64,000 nt of DNA, taken from NCBI RefSeq assembly GCF_007992835.1, contig NZ_BKBA01000002.1, positions 124,001 to 188,000 of the forward strand, in the 5' to 3' direction. Origin of the DNA: Knoellia locipacati (lineage in GTDB: Bacteria; Actinomycetota; Actinomycetes; Actinomycetales; Dermatophilaceae). The position numbers were made by a program, and so were the translations under genes. Under the pieces are notes generated by a model. It was not told the DNA's origin. It was given only the letters and a program-made list of their open reading frames with translations, and ran no database searches. Shown in pieces: positions 46,485 to 56,891 of the stretch. Position 1 is the stretch's first letter. Every line of letters starts with the position of its first letter.

Positions 46485-48740
46485 TCAGCGGCGGGCGGGT
46501 CCGAGCAGGGAGTCCCAGGCGCCGGCCGTGTGCGCCGCGGCCCAGGTCGACCCCAGCTGGCCGAAGCCGCGGATCACGCTGGACGTGCCGGCATACGAGT
46601 CGACGCGGTAGAGGAAGGCCTGGTCCGCGCCGGTCCGGATGCCCAGCAGGGCCGACCGGCTGCCGCAGCCGACGGTCGCGAGCTGGTCGAACGTCCACGA
46701 GGAGGAGCGCACGAGGGTGAGCTTCGGGGCGAAGGTCGCCGTGTTTGGCGCGGTCACCTGGTAGAGCGCGCCACGCGACGTCGTGGCGTAGAGGACGTCG
46801 GCCGCGCCGGTCGACCCGGCGCGGTAGCGGTACTGCAGGGTGAGGCCGCGGAAGCTCGTCCACCCGGCCGAGGTCCCGGCCGAGCGCACCGTGAGGTCGC
46901 CGAAGCTGCGGCCCTCGACCACCGAGTAGCGCGCCAGCGTGCCCGTCGTCGGGTTGAGGGCGTAGAGGTAGCCGCTCTTGGTCACGGCGGTCGCCCGGTC
47001 GGACGCGTCGACGAGCCGGGTGAACCCGCCCCAGCCCGAGCCGTAGGTCCGGACCGTCGTCGTCCGCTGCGAGGTGTTGCTGTTGGGGTAGGACGTCATG
47101 AGGTGGCTCAGCGCCCCTCCCTTGACCCCGAGCGTGCGGAAGTACTGGTAGCCGCTGGCGAAGGAGGTGTGCGTCGTGCTCGACATCGTCGTCACACCGG
47201 TGTGGGTGGCGATGGCGAAGGCCGCGGGCGTGGCGGTGACGTTGTTGGCGAGCGCCATGTACCTGCCGAGCCCGCCGGTGGCCGAGATCGCGCCGAACGC
47301 CGGCTGGCACCCGAAGGTCGAGGCCGGGGTCCCGGTCTGCGTGCCCGGGGTGCCCGGTGTGCCGCCGGCCCGTCGGACGACGAGCACCCAGTCGGCGTCA
47401 CCGTCGTCGTTCGCGCCCGGGGCCGTGATGCTCACCGGACCGCCCTGCGTCGGCTTCGTGCCGGCACTCACCTGACGGGTCGAGGAGGGGTCGGCCCAGG
47501 TCAGGCTCGCCGAGGTCCCGCCGAGGACCGACAGGTCGAGGCTGACGGCACCACCGCGCGGCAGGTAGACAACCGCCTCTCCCGTCCCCGCGGCATACAT
47601 CGCGACAGGATCGTCGCCCCGGGCACTGGACCCCTTGAGCAGCCGCTGGCTCGTGTCCGGGACCATCGTTCCCCAGCTGACGCCACCGAGCACCACGGCC
47701 AGCTGCGACATCGACCTGGCGCCCTGCGAGGACAGCTGCTGCTGCCAGCTGGCCGCACCGGTGCCGTTCTTGGCCCCGAAGCTCCACATCGGGTCGTTGC
47801 CGAAGATGTGACCGGACGACCCGCCGAGCGTCGCCTGCCAGGCCTGGCGGCGCAGGACCCGGTTGGTGAGGCCGTTCTCGTTCTCGTAGTAGGACTCGAT
47901 GTGGAAGAAGGGGCGCGGCGAGGTGCTGTAGGACTGGCGGATCTGCGGCAGGACCTCGGAGTCGGTGTAGACCGAGTCCACGTCGAGCCAGGTCTTCGAG
48001 CCCCAGCGGTCGGCCACCCGCACTCCACGGCTGGCGTGGTAGGTCTGCAGCGCGACGGGGTCGACACTCGCGATCCCCTCCGCGATGGCGTCGACGAGGC
48101 TCTGGTCGGGCACGTCGTAGTCCCCGCCCTCCACCCACATGATGTGGTCGTTGGCGGCGTAGCGGCGACCGACGTACTGGCCCCACGCCCTGAGCTTGGT
48201 CGCGCCGGCCGCCTTCATCTCCTGGTACCAGCCCTCGGAACCGCCGTTGAAGCCGGCGTATGCCGGTGTGAGGAGCACGAGGAAGCCGAGCGAGGCCGCC
48301 TCGGCGAGGACGGCGTCGGCGTGGGTGAAGTACGCCTCGTTGGGGGTGCCGAACGCGGCTCCCGTGAACGGCCGGGCACCGGCGGCGTTCGCCGGGGCGT
48401 TGGTGGCGTACTGGTGCTCGAGCAGGCTCACGAGGATCGTGTTGAAGCCCTGCGCACGCCGGGTCCGGAGGTACTGGCTCGCCTGTGCCCGGGTCGGCTC
48501 GGCGATGAGCGACCAGGGGGCGTCCCCGACCATGAGGAAGGGCTGCTTGGCGGCGTCGACCAGGTGCTTGCGGTCGGTGCCTACCGTGAGCGGGAACGTC
48601 GCGTTGGCCGACACCGCCCCCGGGACGGCTGCCGGGATGGGCACCTGCGCGGACGAGGGTCCGGCGCTCCCCCCGCAGGCCGAGACGAACATCGTCAGGA
48701 CGAGGAGGACGGCGAGCCAGGGAGCTCTTCGGGGCGCCAT
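46485..48740 (-). CDS. Secreted lipoprotein with DUF4038/GH140-like catalytic domain and C-terminal propeller domain
   Basis: 751 residues. A lipoprotein signal (LAVLLVLTMFVSAC) is followed by a TIM-barrel-like DUF4038 domain (about 45-360). The motifs are QPFLMVGDAPWSLIAEPTRA, RAQGFNTILVSLLEHQY, IMWVEGGDYDVP with acidic candidates, and FFHIESYYENE. A short Collagen_bind_2-like beta domain (about 375-430, EAVVYLPRGGAVSLDL) precedes a Gly/Thr/Pro linker (GTPGTPGTQTGTP). The last 280 residues duplicate the protein at 45359. Relatives include the GH140 apiosidase, which cuts plant pectin side chains, so a glycoside hydrolase acting on a complex polysaccharide is likely. Confidence 0.82.
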   Translation of the reverse strand: MAPRRAPWLAVLLVLTMFVSACGGSAGPSSAQVPIPAAVPGAVSANATFPLTVGTDRKHLVDAAKQPFLMVGDAPWSLIAEPTRAQASQYLRTRRAQGFNTILVSLLEHQYATNAPANAAGARPFTGAAFGTPNEAYFTHADAVLAEAASLGFLVLLTPAYAGFNGGSEGWYQEMKAAGATKLRAWGQYVGRRYAANDHIMWVEGGDYDVPDQSLVDAIAEGIASVDPVALQTYHASRGVRVADRWGSKTWLDVDSVYTDSEVLPQIRQSYSTSPRPFFHIESYYENENGLTNRVLRRQAWQATLGGSSGHIFGNDPMWSFGAKNGTGAASWQQQLSSQGARSMSQLAVVLGGVSWGTMVPDTSQRLLKGSSARGDDPVAMYAAGTGEAVVYLPRGGAVSLDLSVLGGTSASLTWADPSSTRQVSAGTKPTQGGPVSITAPGANDDGDADWVLVVRRAGGTPGTPGTQTGTPASTFGCQPAFGAISATGGLGRYMALANNVTATPAAFAIATHTGVTTMSSTTHTSFASGYQYFRTLGVKGGALSHLMTSYPNSNTSQRTTTVRTYGSGWGGFTRLVDASDRATAVTKSGYLYALNPTTGTLARYSVVEGRSFGDLTVRSAGTSAGWTSFRGLTLQYRYRAGSTGAADVLYATTSRGALYQVTAPNTATFAPKLTLVRSSSWTFDQLATVGCGSRSALLGIRTGADQAFLYRVDSYAGTSSVIRGFGQLGSTWAAAHTAGAWDSLLGPARR

Positions 48741-48772
48741 TCGCGAAGGCTACGCCCCGGGGACCAGCGGGG

Positions 48773-50095
48773 TCAGTGACTCGAAGTGATGGGATCCGGC
48801 GCGGCCGGCACCAGCGCGCGACGTGCGCGCACCGCACCGGGCACCCGCCGCAGGTCCGCGGACAGGCTGTCCAGCCGTCGCCTCCGCTCCGGTGCCAGCA
48901 GGTCACGGACGGCGGCTCGCAGCCCCTCGGGGGAGGCCTCGTTGGGGTCGAGGGCCTCGGCCAGCCCGGCATCCTCGAGTGCGGCGGCGCCGGCGAACTG
49001 GTCGGTGGAGAACGGCAGCACGAGCATCGGAACCCCGGCGGTCAGGGCCTCGGTGACACTGTTGTTGCCTCCGTGGGAGACCGCGAGGCAGGCCCGGCCC
49101 AGCACGGTGACCTGGGGAAGCTCGGCCCGGACCAGCCACGTGTCAGGGACCGGTCCGAGCGCCTCCGGGGAGGTGGAGCCGGAGGCGAGGGCCACCCGGA
49201 CGTCGAGCCCGCGCAGCGCCTCGGCGACCCGCGCCAGGACGTCCGAGCGCACCGAGAGGAAGCTCCCGAGGCTCACGTAGACCACGGGCGCCCCGTCACG
49301 GGCCAGCCACTCCTCGACCTCGGTGTCGGGCTCCTCGGTGCGGACCGCCGACCCCAGGAAGGCGTGCCGTGGCAGCAGCGCCGTCCGCTCCGGGGGGTGC
49401 AGTTCGGTCGGGTAGTTGAGCAGCAGCACGTCGCCCGTCTCCGCGAAGGCGTCCTCGCTGGCCGTCGCGGACGGGTCGAGCGCGGCGAGCACGGTGTTCC
49501 ACTGCTCGGTGAAGGCGTCGCGCACGTCCTCGCACCGACGTCGGAGGTCGGCCAGCGCCCCCGGGTCCGGGTGCAGCCGGCTCGGCCAGGCCGGCGGGCA
49601 GCCGTAGACCTCGTCGCCCACGGTGAGCGCCGACGGGTGACCGAGCACGACGTCGGCGTGCGCCACACCCGTGCCCACCAGCCCGAGTCGCGCTCCGAAC
49701 GCGAGGTGGTCGACGACGACGTGGTCGGGACGCACCCTGTCGACGACGTCGCGCACCTCCCGGGCGACCTGCAGGGGGTTCCACAGCAGGTCGTCGCGGC
49801 GGGCCGCGGCCTGGAAGGCCAGGGTCGGGACGGCACCGCGCCGGGTGGCCGCGAAGAAGCCACGCAGCGCGTCGTCCTCGCCCCGCGGCTGGTCCTCGGC
49901 CCGGATGACGCCCGGGTTGGACCCGCGGCCCAGGCGCAGGTCCTCGCGGGCGAAGCCGAACCTGCGCACGATCGAGTCGGTCGCCGGGCCGGTCGCGACG
50001 ACGACGCGCTCCCCCGCGTCGGCCCACGCGGTCGCCAGCGTGGCGAGCGGCAGGAGGTGGGAGGCGTAGTCCGGGCTGATGACGAGCAGCGTCAC
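48773..50095 (-). CDS. Glycosyltransferase, GT1/UGT-like (MGT family)
   Basis: 440 residues of the GT-B fold. The N-terminal half begins VTLLVISPDYASHLLPLATL and has DHVVVDHLAFGARLGL. The C-terminal half has the nucleotide-sugar site LAVSHGGNNSVTEALTAGVP, VLPFSTDQFAGAAALEDAGL and AEALDPNEASPEGLRAAV, as in macrolide and antibiotic glycosyltransferases. PVVYVSLGSFLSVRSDVLAR marks the start of the second domain. The GTG start overlaps the stop of the upstream GT4 gene (GTGA), so the two act in one operon, perhaps making or modifying a glycoconjugate. Confidence 0.88.
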   Translation of the reverse strand: MTLLVISPDYASHLLPLATLATAWADAGERVVVATGPATDSIVRRFGFAREDLRLGRGSNPGVIRAEDQPRGEDDALRGFFAATRRGAVPTLAFQAAARRDDLLWNPLQVAREVRDVVDRVRPDHVVVDHLAFGARLGLVGTGVAHADVVLGHPSALTVGDEVYGCPPAWPSRLHPDPGALADLRRRCEDVRDAFTEQWNTVLAALDPSATASEDAFAETGDVLLLNYPTELHPPERTALLPRHAFLGSAVRTEEPDTEVEEWLARDGAPVVYVSLGSFLSVRSDVLARVAEALRGLDVRVALASGSTSPEALGPVPDTWLVRAELPQVTVLGRACLAVSHGGNNSVTEALTAGVPMLVLPFSTDQFAGAAALEDAGLAEALDPNEASPEGLRAAVRDLLAPERRRRLDSLSADLRRVPGAVRARRALVPAAPDPITSSH

Positions 50096-51945
50096 CGGGC
50101 GACCTCCGCGTAGACACGCGCGAGGCTCGTGGCCATGGTGGCGATGCCGAAGTCGTGGGCGACGGCGGCCCTCGCCTTCTCGGCGCGCACGGAGGCGTCC
50201 GGCCCCGACGCGAGGTCGAGGGCTGAGACCACCGCGGCCGCGAGGCGGGTCGGGGACGTCGTGTCGACGAGGAACCCGGTCACCCCGTCGTCGACGTAGG
50301 TCGCGGGCCCTCCCTCCTGCGGTGCCACGACGACGAGTCCGGACGCGAGGGCCTCGAGGATGGCGATGCCGAACTCCTCCTTGAGGCTTGCCGAGACGTA
50401 GACCCCACCGGGTGCGCACAGGCCCGGACGACCGGCCTGCACGGCGGCCAGCCACGTGGCGACCGTGCCGTTGGGGCGGTGGCCGGCGAGGAGCAGCCCT
50501 CGCTCGGCGGACGTGTCGCCGGGCACGGCACGGTCGATGAGCGCCAGCTGCTCGGCCTCGTCGCCCGACGGGTCGTCGAGGTCCCCGCCGACCACGAGCA
50601 GGTTGCACCGCGTCGCGAACGCCGGCTCGTCAGCCCAGGCCTGCACGAGGGTCGCCATCCCCTTGACGCGGTGCATCCGGCCCACGGTGACGGCGAGGGG
50701 AAGCCCCCGGCGCTCGGGCGGCAACGTCGCGAGGAGGGTGTCGAGCTCGCCCAGCGCCCGGGTGGTGCCGGAGGGGACCGGCAGGCCCTGCGCTGCGGCC
50801 GCGACCTGCTCGGCAGCGCGGTCGAGCGGTCCGAGGTCGATCCCCTCGGGGACGACGACGACCGAGCGCTCGTCGGGGTCGATGTGCAGCAGCGTCCGCA
50901 GGTCGCGCTCGAAGTGGGTTCGGGGGAAGGCGACCAGGCCTGCCGCGCCACCGGCCAGGTCGCGCAGGAGCCGCACCCGGAAGACGAGGTGCTCGACGAG
51001 GTCCGCCGCACCGAAGTCGCTCCGGGTCAGCGATCCCGACGCCTCCCGGGCGGCGACGAGGGCGTGCGGGTCGGGAGCGAGGGTGAGGACCGTCGGGATG
51101 CCCAGCTCCCTCGCGACGTCGGCCGCGACCCACGAGCCGACGTCGGCCATGCGCAGGTGGAGGACGTCGACCGGCGCAGCCGCCCTGAGGGCGCGGCGCA
51201 GGCCTGCGCGCACCGGCACCCGGAGCGGCCACGCCTCGGCGGCGGAGCGGACCGGACCCGGCAGCGGCACACCGACGTAGTGGTGCCCCGGTGACGTCAG
51301 GTCGTCGGGCAGGCGGCCGTCGGCCCGGCTGCGCGAGAGGGTCACGACGCGCTCGACCCTCGGGTCCTCGACGAGCGCGTCCCCGAGGTGGACGAGGAGG
51401 GTGGCGATGCCACCGGTGTCGCCCTTGCCGCTCTGCTGCAGGCTCCCGTCGATGTCCGCGTGGAGGAAGAGCTGCGCCACGGTGAGGCCCCGGCCGACCT
51501 CCGCCTGCGGCACCGGTCCGGTGACGACGTCGTCCTCGTCACCGAACCCCCACGCCTCGAGCGTCGCCTCGGCGAGCACGCCGGTGAAGCCACCGGTGCC
51601 CGCCATGGCGTGCAGCTGAGGAAGGGCGTCCGGCAGGGGCGGGCACGACCGCAGCGCCCACGCCGCGTGCTCGCGCAGGTGGGCGACCTCGCAGCCGAGG
51701 AGCGGCACCACGAGTCGCTGCGCCATCGACGGACCACCGGCCGCAGCGGCGTGGACGGCGGCGATGGCGGTGAGCTGGTCGCGCTCGTCCGCGAGCGCCT
51801 CCGCGAGCGCGCTCTCCGCGTCGTCCCCGCACCTGCGGACCTCGTCGGCCAGCGCGTCGAAGAGCTCGATCCCCGCGAGCAGCGTCGGAGCCGTCCGCAC
51901 CTCGTCGAGCAGGTCGAGCGTCGTCGTTGCACAGGTGACGTCCAC
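50092..51945 (-). CDS. GT4 glycosyltransferase with an N-terminal HEAT-like helical domain
   Basis: About 617 residues. The first 150 are alpha-helical and HEAT-like (QLTAIAAVHAAAAGGPSMAQ, RLVVPLLGCEVAHLREHAAW, ALRSCPPLPDALPQLHAMAG). The rest is a GT4 GT-B transferase: GGIATLLVHLGDALVEDP near the acceptor loop, AVTVGRMHRVKGMATLVQAW, the E-x7-E type motif in SASLKEEFGIAILEALASGL and VAPQEGGPATYVDDGVTGFL. The domain order resembles proteins that sense chain ends. The start is uncertain: GTG 51945 or TTG 51975, neither with a good ribosome site. It overlaps the downstream GT gene. Confidence 0.83.
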   Translation of the reverse strand: MDVTCATTTLDLLDEVRTAPTLLAGIELFDALADEVRRCGDDAESALAEALADERDQLTAIAAVHAAAAGGPSMAQRLVVPLLGCEVAHLREHAAWALRSCPPLPDALPQLHAMAGTGGFTGVLAEATLEAWGFGDEDDVVTGPVPQAEVGRGLTVAQLFLHADIDGSLQQSGKGDTGGIATLLVHLGDALVEDPRVERVVTLSRSRADGRLPDDLTSPGHHYVGVPLPGPVRSAAEAWPLRVPVRAGLRRALRAAAPVDVLHLRMADVGSWVAADVARELGIPTVLTLAPDPHALVAAREASGSLTRSDFGAADLVEHLVFRVRLLRDLAGGAAGLVAFPRTHFERDLRTLLHIDPDERSVVVVPEGIDLGPLDRAAEQVAAAAQGLPVPSGTTRALGELDTLLATLPPERRGLPLAVTVGRMHRVKGMATLVQAWADEPAFATRCNLLVVGGDLDDPSGDEAEQLALIDRAVPGDTSAERGLLLAGHRPNGTVATWLAAVQAGRPGLCAPGGVYVSASLKEEFGIAILEALASGLVVVAPQEGGPATYVDDGVTGFLVDTTSPTRLAAAVVSALDLASGPDASVRAEKARAAVAHDFGIATMATSLARVYAEVAR

Positions 51946-52048
51946 GTCTTCATCGTAGGTCGAGACCTTGGACAAACCTTCTACACGTCTGGGCTTTCTC
52001 GATCTCCCGTATGCCGTGCCCCACCGCCCTGGGCGTCTCGCGTGCCGC

Positions 52049-52888
<840 letters not shown>

Positions 52889-52891
52889 GGC

Positions 52892-55336
52892 TCAGGCTCC
52901 GGCGAGGTCGTCGACGGCGACCTCGGACTCGGGACGCCGCTCGGGCGCGTCGGGGTCCGGCAGCGCGGGCGTCGGACCGGCGCCGGGGTCGACGTGACCC
53001 TGCGCTCGCGCGCCGGTGCGCGCCTCCTGCAGCGCCCAGAAGACGGCCTCCGGGGTGGCTGGGCTCGGGAGGTCGACGCTCGTGCCCGACGCCCCGAACG
53101 CCGCACAGGCCTGGCGCAGCGCCTCGCGCACCGACAGGGCCAGCATGAGGGGAGGCTCGCCGACGGCCTTCGAGCCGTAGACCGCGCCCTCCTCATGGGC
53201 CCGGGAGAGCAGGGTGACGTTGAGGACCTCGGGCAGGTCGGCGATGCTCGGGAGCTTGTAGGTGCTCGCCGAGGCCGTCGCCAGTCGGCCGCGGCCCGCG
53301 CCGTCACCCGTGTCCCACCGCAGGTCCTCGAGGGTGAGCCAGCCGGCCCCCTGGACGAAGCCTCCCTCGATCTGGCCGACGTCGACGAGGGGCGAGAGGC
53401 TGTCCCCGACGTCGTGGACGATGTCGACCCGAAGCGTGCGGTGGGCGCCGGTGAAGGCATCGACCTCTACCTCGGTCGCGGCGACCCCGTGCGCGAAGTA
53501 CTTGAACGGGCTGCCCTGCATGACGCTCGAGTCCCAGTGCAGGCCCTCGGTCCGGTAGTAGCCGGCGGCGAAGAGCTGCGTGCGCGCGAAGTAGGCCGTG
53601 TGCACGAGCTCGGCCCAGGAGAGCGTCTCGTCCGTGCCCTCCGCCACGACGACGCCGTCGACGACGCGTACGGCCGCGGCCGGCACCTGCAGCCGCTCCC
53701 CCGCCACCTGGGCCAGCCGGTCGAGGATCTGCTCGCACGCATCCTTGACCGCTCCGCCGTTGAGGTCGGCCCCTGACGAGGCCGCGGTGGCCGACGTGTT
53801 GGGCACCTTGTCCGTGCGGGTCGGCGCGAGCCGCACGAGCTGCAGGGGGACCCCCAGCGTCGTCGCCGCGACCTGCAGCATCTTCGTGTGCAGCCCCTGG
53901 CCCATCTCGGTGCCGCCGTGAGTGACGAGGACGGACCCGTCCTTGTAGACGTGCACGAGGGCACCGGCCTGGTTGAAGGCGGTGAGGTTGAAGGAGATCC
54001 CGAACTTCACCGGCGTCACGGCGATCGCCCGCCTCGCGTGCTCGTGGGTGGAGTTGAACTCCGCGACCTCGGCACGGCGACGGTCGAGGTCACCGTCCGT
54101 GGCCACCTGGTCCCAGGCCCGGCGCACCCGGTCGGCCTGTGTGATGACCTGGCCGTAGGGCGTGGTCTGTCCGTCGACGTAGAAGTTGCGCCGGCGCAGC
54201 TCGTGCGGCTCGATGCCGAGCAGGGGTGCGCAGCGGCCGAGGACGTCCTCGATGACGAGCATCCCCTGGGGTCCACCGAACCCGCGGAAGGCGGTCTGCG
54301 ACGTCTTGTGGGTCCGGGCCACCCGGCCGGTCAGGCGGACGTCGGGGATCCAGTAGGCGTTGTCGACGTGGCACAGCGCCCGCGCGAGCACCGGCTCGGA
54401 GAGGTCCAGGCTCCACCCGCCGTCGGAGGTGAGCGTCGCCTCGAGCGCCAGGAGGTGGCCCTCGTCGTCGAAGCCGACGCGCCACCTGGCGTGGAAGCCG
54501 TGCCGCTTCCCCGTCATCGTGAGGTCGTGGGTCCGGTTGAGCCGCAGCCGGACCGGACGCCCGGTGAGCCGCGCACCGAGGGCGGCGACGGCGGCATACG
54601 CGTGCGGCTGCATCTCCTTGCCACCGAAGCCGCCGCCCATGCGCAGGCACTGGACGGTGACCTCGTGGCTCTGCAGGCCGAGCACGTGAGCGACGATCTC
54701 CTGCGTCTCGGTCGGGTGCTGGGTGCTGCTCTCGACGAAGACGCGGCCGTCGTCCTCCACGCGCGCCAGGGCGGCGTTCGTCTCGAGGTAGAAGTGCTCC
54801 TGGCCCGCCATCTCGGTCTCGCCGTGGAAGACGTGCGCCGCCCGCTCGAGCGCGGACGGTGCGTCGCCGCGCTGCACGGTGGGCTGGGCGCCCTGGAAGC
54901 TCTCTGCCGCGATCGCCTCGGCGAGGGTGAGGGTCGACGGCAGGGCGTCGTAGTCGACCTCGACGGCGAGGGCGCCGCGGCGGGCAGCCTCGGCCGTCTC
55001 GCCGAGGACCCAGCAGACCGCCTGTCCGTGGAAGCACACCTCGCTCGGGAAGAGCGGCTCGTCGCCCTTGATCCCGCCGTCGTTGGTGCCGGGCACGTCC
55101 TGCGCCGTGAGCACCCGGACGACGCCCGGCACCTCGAGCGCCGGTGCGACGCGCAGGTCGGTCACGAGGGCGTGCGCGTGCGGCGCCTGGACCGGCCACG
55201 CGTGCAGCACGTCCTTGGTGCGAGGGTGCAGGTCGTCGGTGTAGAGGGCCCGCCCCGTGACGTGCAGGTCGGCGGACTCGTGCCGCAGGGCCCGGCCGAC
55301 GACGGCGTCGTCGGGCCGTTGCGAGAGCCGGCTCAC
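52892..55336 (-). CDS. xdhB: Xanthine dehydrogenase, molybdopterin-binding subunit
   Basis: 814 residues of the molybdenum hydroxylase large subunit. The N-terminal domain starts ALRHESADLHVTGRALYTDD. Moco-binding segments are RMGGGFGGKEMQPHAYAAVA, FRGFGGPQGMLVIEDVLGRC and HGGTEMGQGLHTKMLQVAAT. The catalytic glutamate is in YGSKAVGEPPLMLALSVREA. A 60-residue Pro/Ala-rich C-terminal tail is not conserved. The GTG at 55336 overlaps the xdhA stop by four bases. It oxidises hypoxanthine and xanthine to urate in purine breakdown. Confidence 0.95.
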   Translation of the reverse strand: MSRLSQRPDDAVVGRALRHESADLHVTGRALYTDDLHPRTKDVLHAWPVQAPHAHALVTDLRVAPALEVPGVVRVLTAQDVPGTNDGGIKGDEPLFPSEVCFHGQAVCWVLGETAEAARRGALAVEVDYDALPSTLTLAEAIAAESFQGAQPTVQRGDAPSALERAAHVFHGETEMAGQEHFYLETNAALARVEDDGRVFVESSTQHPTETQEIVAHVLGLQSHEVTVQCLRMGGGFGGKEMQPHAYAAVAALGARLTGRPVRLRLNRTHDLTMTGKRHGFHARWRVGFDDEGHLLALEATLTSDGGWSLDLSEPVLARALCHVDNAYWIPDVRLTGRVARTHKTSQTAFRGFGGPQGMLVIEDVLGRCAPLLGIEPHELRRRNFYVDGQTTPYGQVITQADRVRRAWDQVATDGDLDRRRAEVAEFNSTHEHARRAIAVTPVKFGISFNLTAFNQAGALVHVYKDGSVLVTHGGTEMGQGLHTKMLQVAATTLGVPLQLVRLAPTRTDKVPNTSATAASSGADLNGGAVKDACEQILDRLAQVAGERLQVPAAAVRVVDGVVVAEGTDETLSWAELVHTAYFARTQLFAAGYYRTEGLHWDSSVMQGSPFKYFAHGVAATEVEVDAFTGAHRTLRVDIVHDVGDSLSPLVDVGQIEGGFVQGAGWLTLEDLRWDTGDGAGRGRLATASASTYKLPSIADLPEVLNVTLLSRAHEEGAVYGSKAVGEPPLMLALSVREALRQACAAFGASGTSVDLPSPATPEAVFWALQEARTGARAQGHVDPGAGPTPALPDPDAPERRPESEVAVDDLAGA

Positions 55337-56829
55337 GGCTGCTCCTTCGACGCTCGCGGCTGCTCGGCATACAGGCGGAGGAGGGACTGGCCGAGCATCG
55401 CGCTGCGGTAGGCGGCACTCGCGCGGTGGTCCGTCAGCGGCGTGCCCTCGGCCGCGAGGACGCCGGCGACCTCCTCGACGGTCTCGCGGGTCCAGGGCCG
55501 GTCGACGAGGGCCGACTCGGTGCGCAGCGCCCGGACCGGCGTGGGAGCCACGCCACCGAGACCGATCCGCGCCCGCGTCACGGTGCCGTCGACGACGTCG
55601 AGCGCGTGGGCGAGCGCCACGCTGGAGATGTCGTCGACCCGGCGCTTGGCGACCTTGTGGAACGCGGTGGTCCCGGCCAGGGGCAGCGGGATCCGGACCT
55701 CGCGGATGAGCTCCCCCGGACGCCGGACGCTCTCGCGGTACCCCGTGAAGTAGTCGGCGAGGTCGACCACCCGTTCACCCTCCGAGGACGCGAGGACGAG
55801 CGCCGCGTCGAGAGCGAGCAGGACGGGCGCGGCGTCGCCGATCGGTGAGGCGGTGCCGAGGTTGCCGCCGAGAGTGGCACCGTTGCGGATGAGCGGTGAG
55901 GCGAACTGCGGGAAGAGCTGCGCCAGCAGTGGCACACGACCGGCCAGGCCACGCTCGACCTCGGTGAGGGTGAGGCCCGCACCGATCCGGACCTCGTCGT
56001 CGCCGACCTCGAGGTCCCGCAGCTCGGACAGCCGGTCGACGGCGACGAGGAGCCGCGGCCGTGCGCCCCTGAGGTTGACCTCCACGCCGACATCGGTCGA
56101 ACCGGCGAGCAGGAGCGCGTCAGGCCGCTCGGCGAGCAGCACCAACGCCTCGGCCAGGTCGACCGGCCGCACGAGCTCGGCACCGTCCCCGAGGAGCCGG
56201 GTGTGCCGGGCCGGCGTGGGCCGTGCCCGGCGACGCTGCGCGAGCGGGTCGGACTCATCCGGCTCACCCAGGGCGTAGGCGGCGTCACGGATCGGCCGGT
56301 AGCCCGTGCACCGGCAGAGGTTGCCCGAGACCGCGTGCAGCTCGAAACCGTTGGGCCCGCACGGTCCTGCGTGCTCACCGGTCCCTTCCTCGGCGTGGCC
56401 GGCGCGCTCCCCGCGGCCGGCGCGGTAGAACTCCGCCGCCATCGCGCATACGAACCCGGGCGTGCAGTAGCCGCACTGCGAGCCGCCACGGTCGGCCAGC
56501 TCGCGCTGCACCGGGTGGAGCTGCTCCGGTGTGCCGAGCCCCTCCGCCGTGACGACCTCCTGGCCGTCGAGGGCGCCGACCGGCACGAGGCACGAGTTCA
56601 CGGCGACCCACTCGGTGCTCGTGCCCCCGTCACCTGACGGCCGGGCGACGAGTACGGCGCACGCGCCGCACTCACCCTCGGCGCACCCCTCCTTGGACCC
56701 GGTGAGGCCGCGGTCGCGCAGCCAGTCGAGGGTCGTCGTGTGCGGCGTCGTGGTGTCGCCCAGCGGCACCGGCGTGCCGTTGACGGTGAGGAAGGCCGCC
56801 CCGGCCTCCGTGGGCGCCGTGGTCGTCAT
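55333..56829 (-). CDS. xdhA: Xanthine dehydrogenase, iron-sulfur/FAD subunit
   Basis: 498 residues, a fused small subunit. The N-terminal plant-type 2Fe-2S domain has GSKEGCAEGECGACAVLVAR. The second 2Fe-2S domain has SQCGYCTPGFVCAMAAEFYR and NLCRCTGYRPIRDAAYALG. After about residue 215 comes the FAD domain (LLAGSTDVGVEVNLRGARPR, IRNGATLGGNLGTASPIGDA). It passes electrons from the Mo site to NAD. The glycine/charged insert at about 135-155 (GRGERAGHAEEGTGEHAGPC) is longer than usual. The ATG at 56829 is the natural start. It is the first gene of xdhABC. Confidence 0.95.
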   Translation of the reverse strand: MTTTAPTEAGAAFLTVNGTPVPLGDTTTPHTTTLDWLRDRGLTGSKEGCAEGECGACAVLVARPSGDGGTSTEWVAVNSCLVPVGALDGQEVVTAEGLGTPEQLHPVQRELADRGGSQCGYCTPGFVCAMAAEFYRAGRGERAGHAEEGTGEHAGPCGPNGFELHAVSGNLCRCTGYRPIRDAAYALGEPDESDPLAQRRRARPTPARHTRLLGDGAELVRPVDLAEALVLLAERPDALLLAGSTDVGVEVNLRGARPRLLVAVDRLSELRDLEVGDDEVRIGAGLTLTEVERGLAGRVPLLAQLFPQFASPLIRNGATLGGNLGTASPIGDAAPVLLALDAALVLASSEGERVVDLADYFTGYRESVRRPGELIREVRIPLPLAGTTAFHKVAKRRVDDISSVALAHALDVVDGTVTRARIGLGGVAPTPVRALRTESALVDRPWTRETVEEVAGVLAAEGTPLTDHRASAAYRSAMLGQSLLRLYAEQPRASKEQP

Positions 56830-56891
56830 GATCGCCGATCCTAACCACGGCTCCTGCGCGCACCGGGGCAAGCGCAGCCCCTCCTGCGCCG

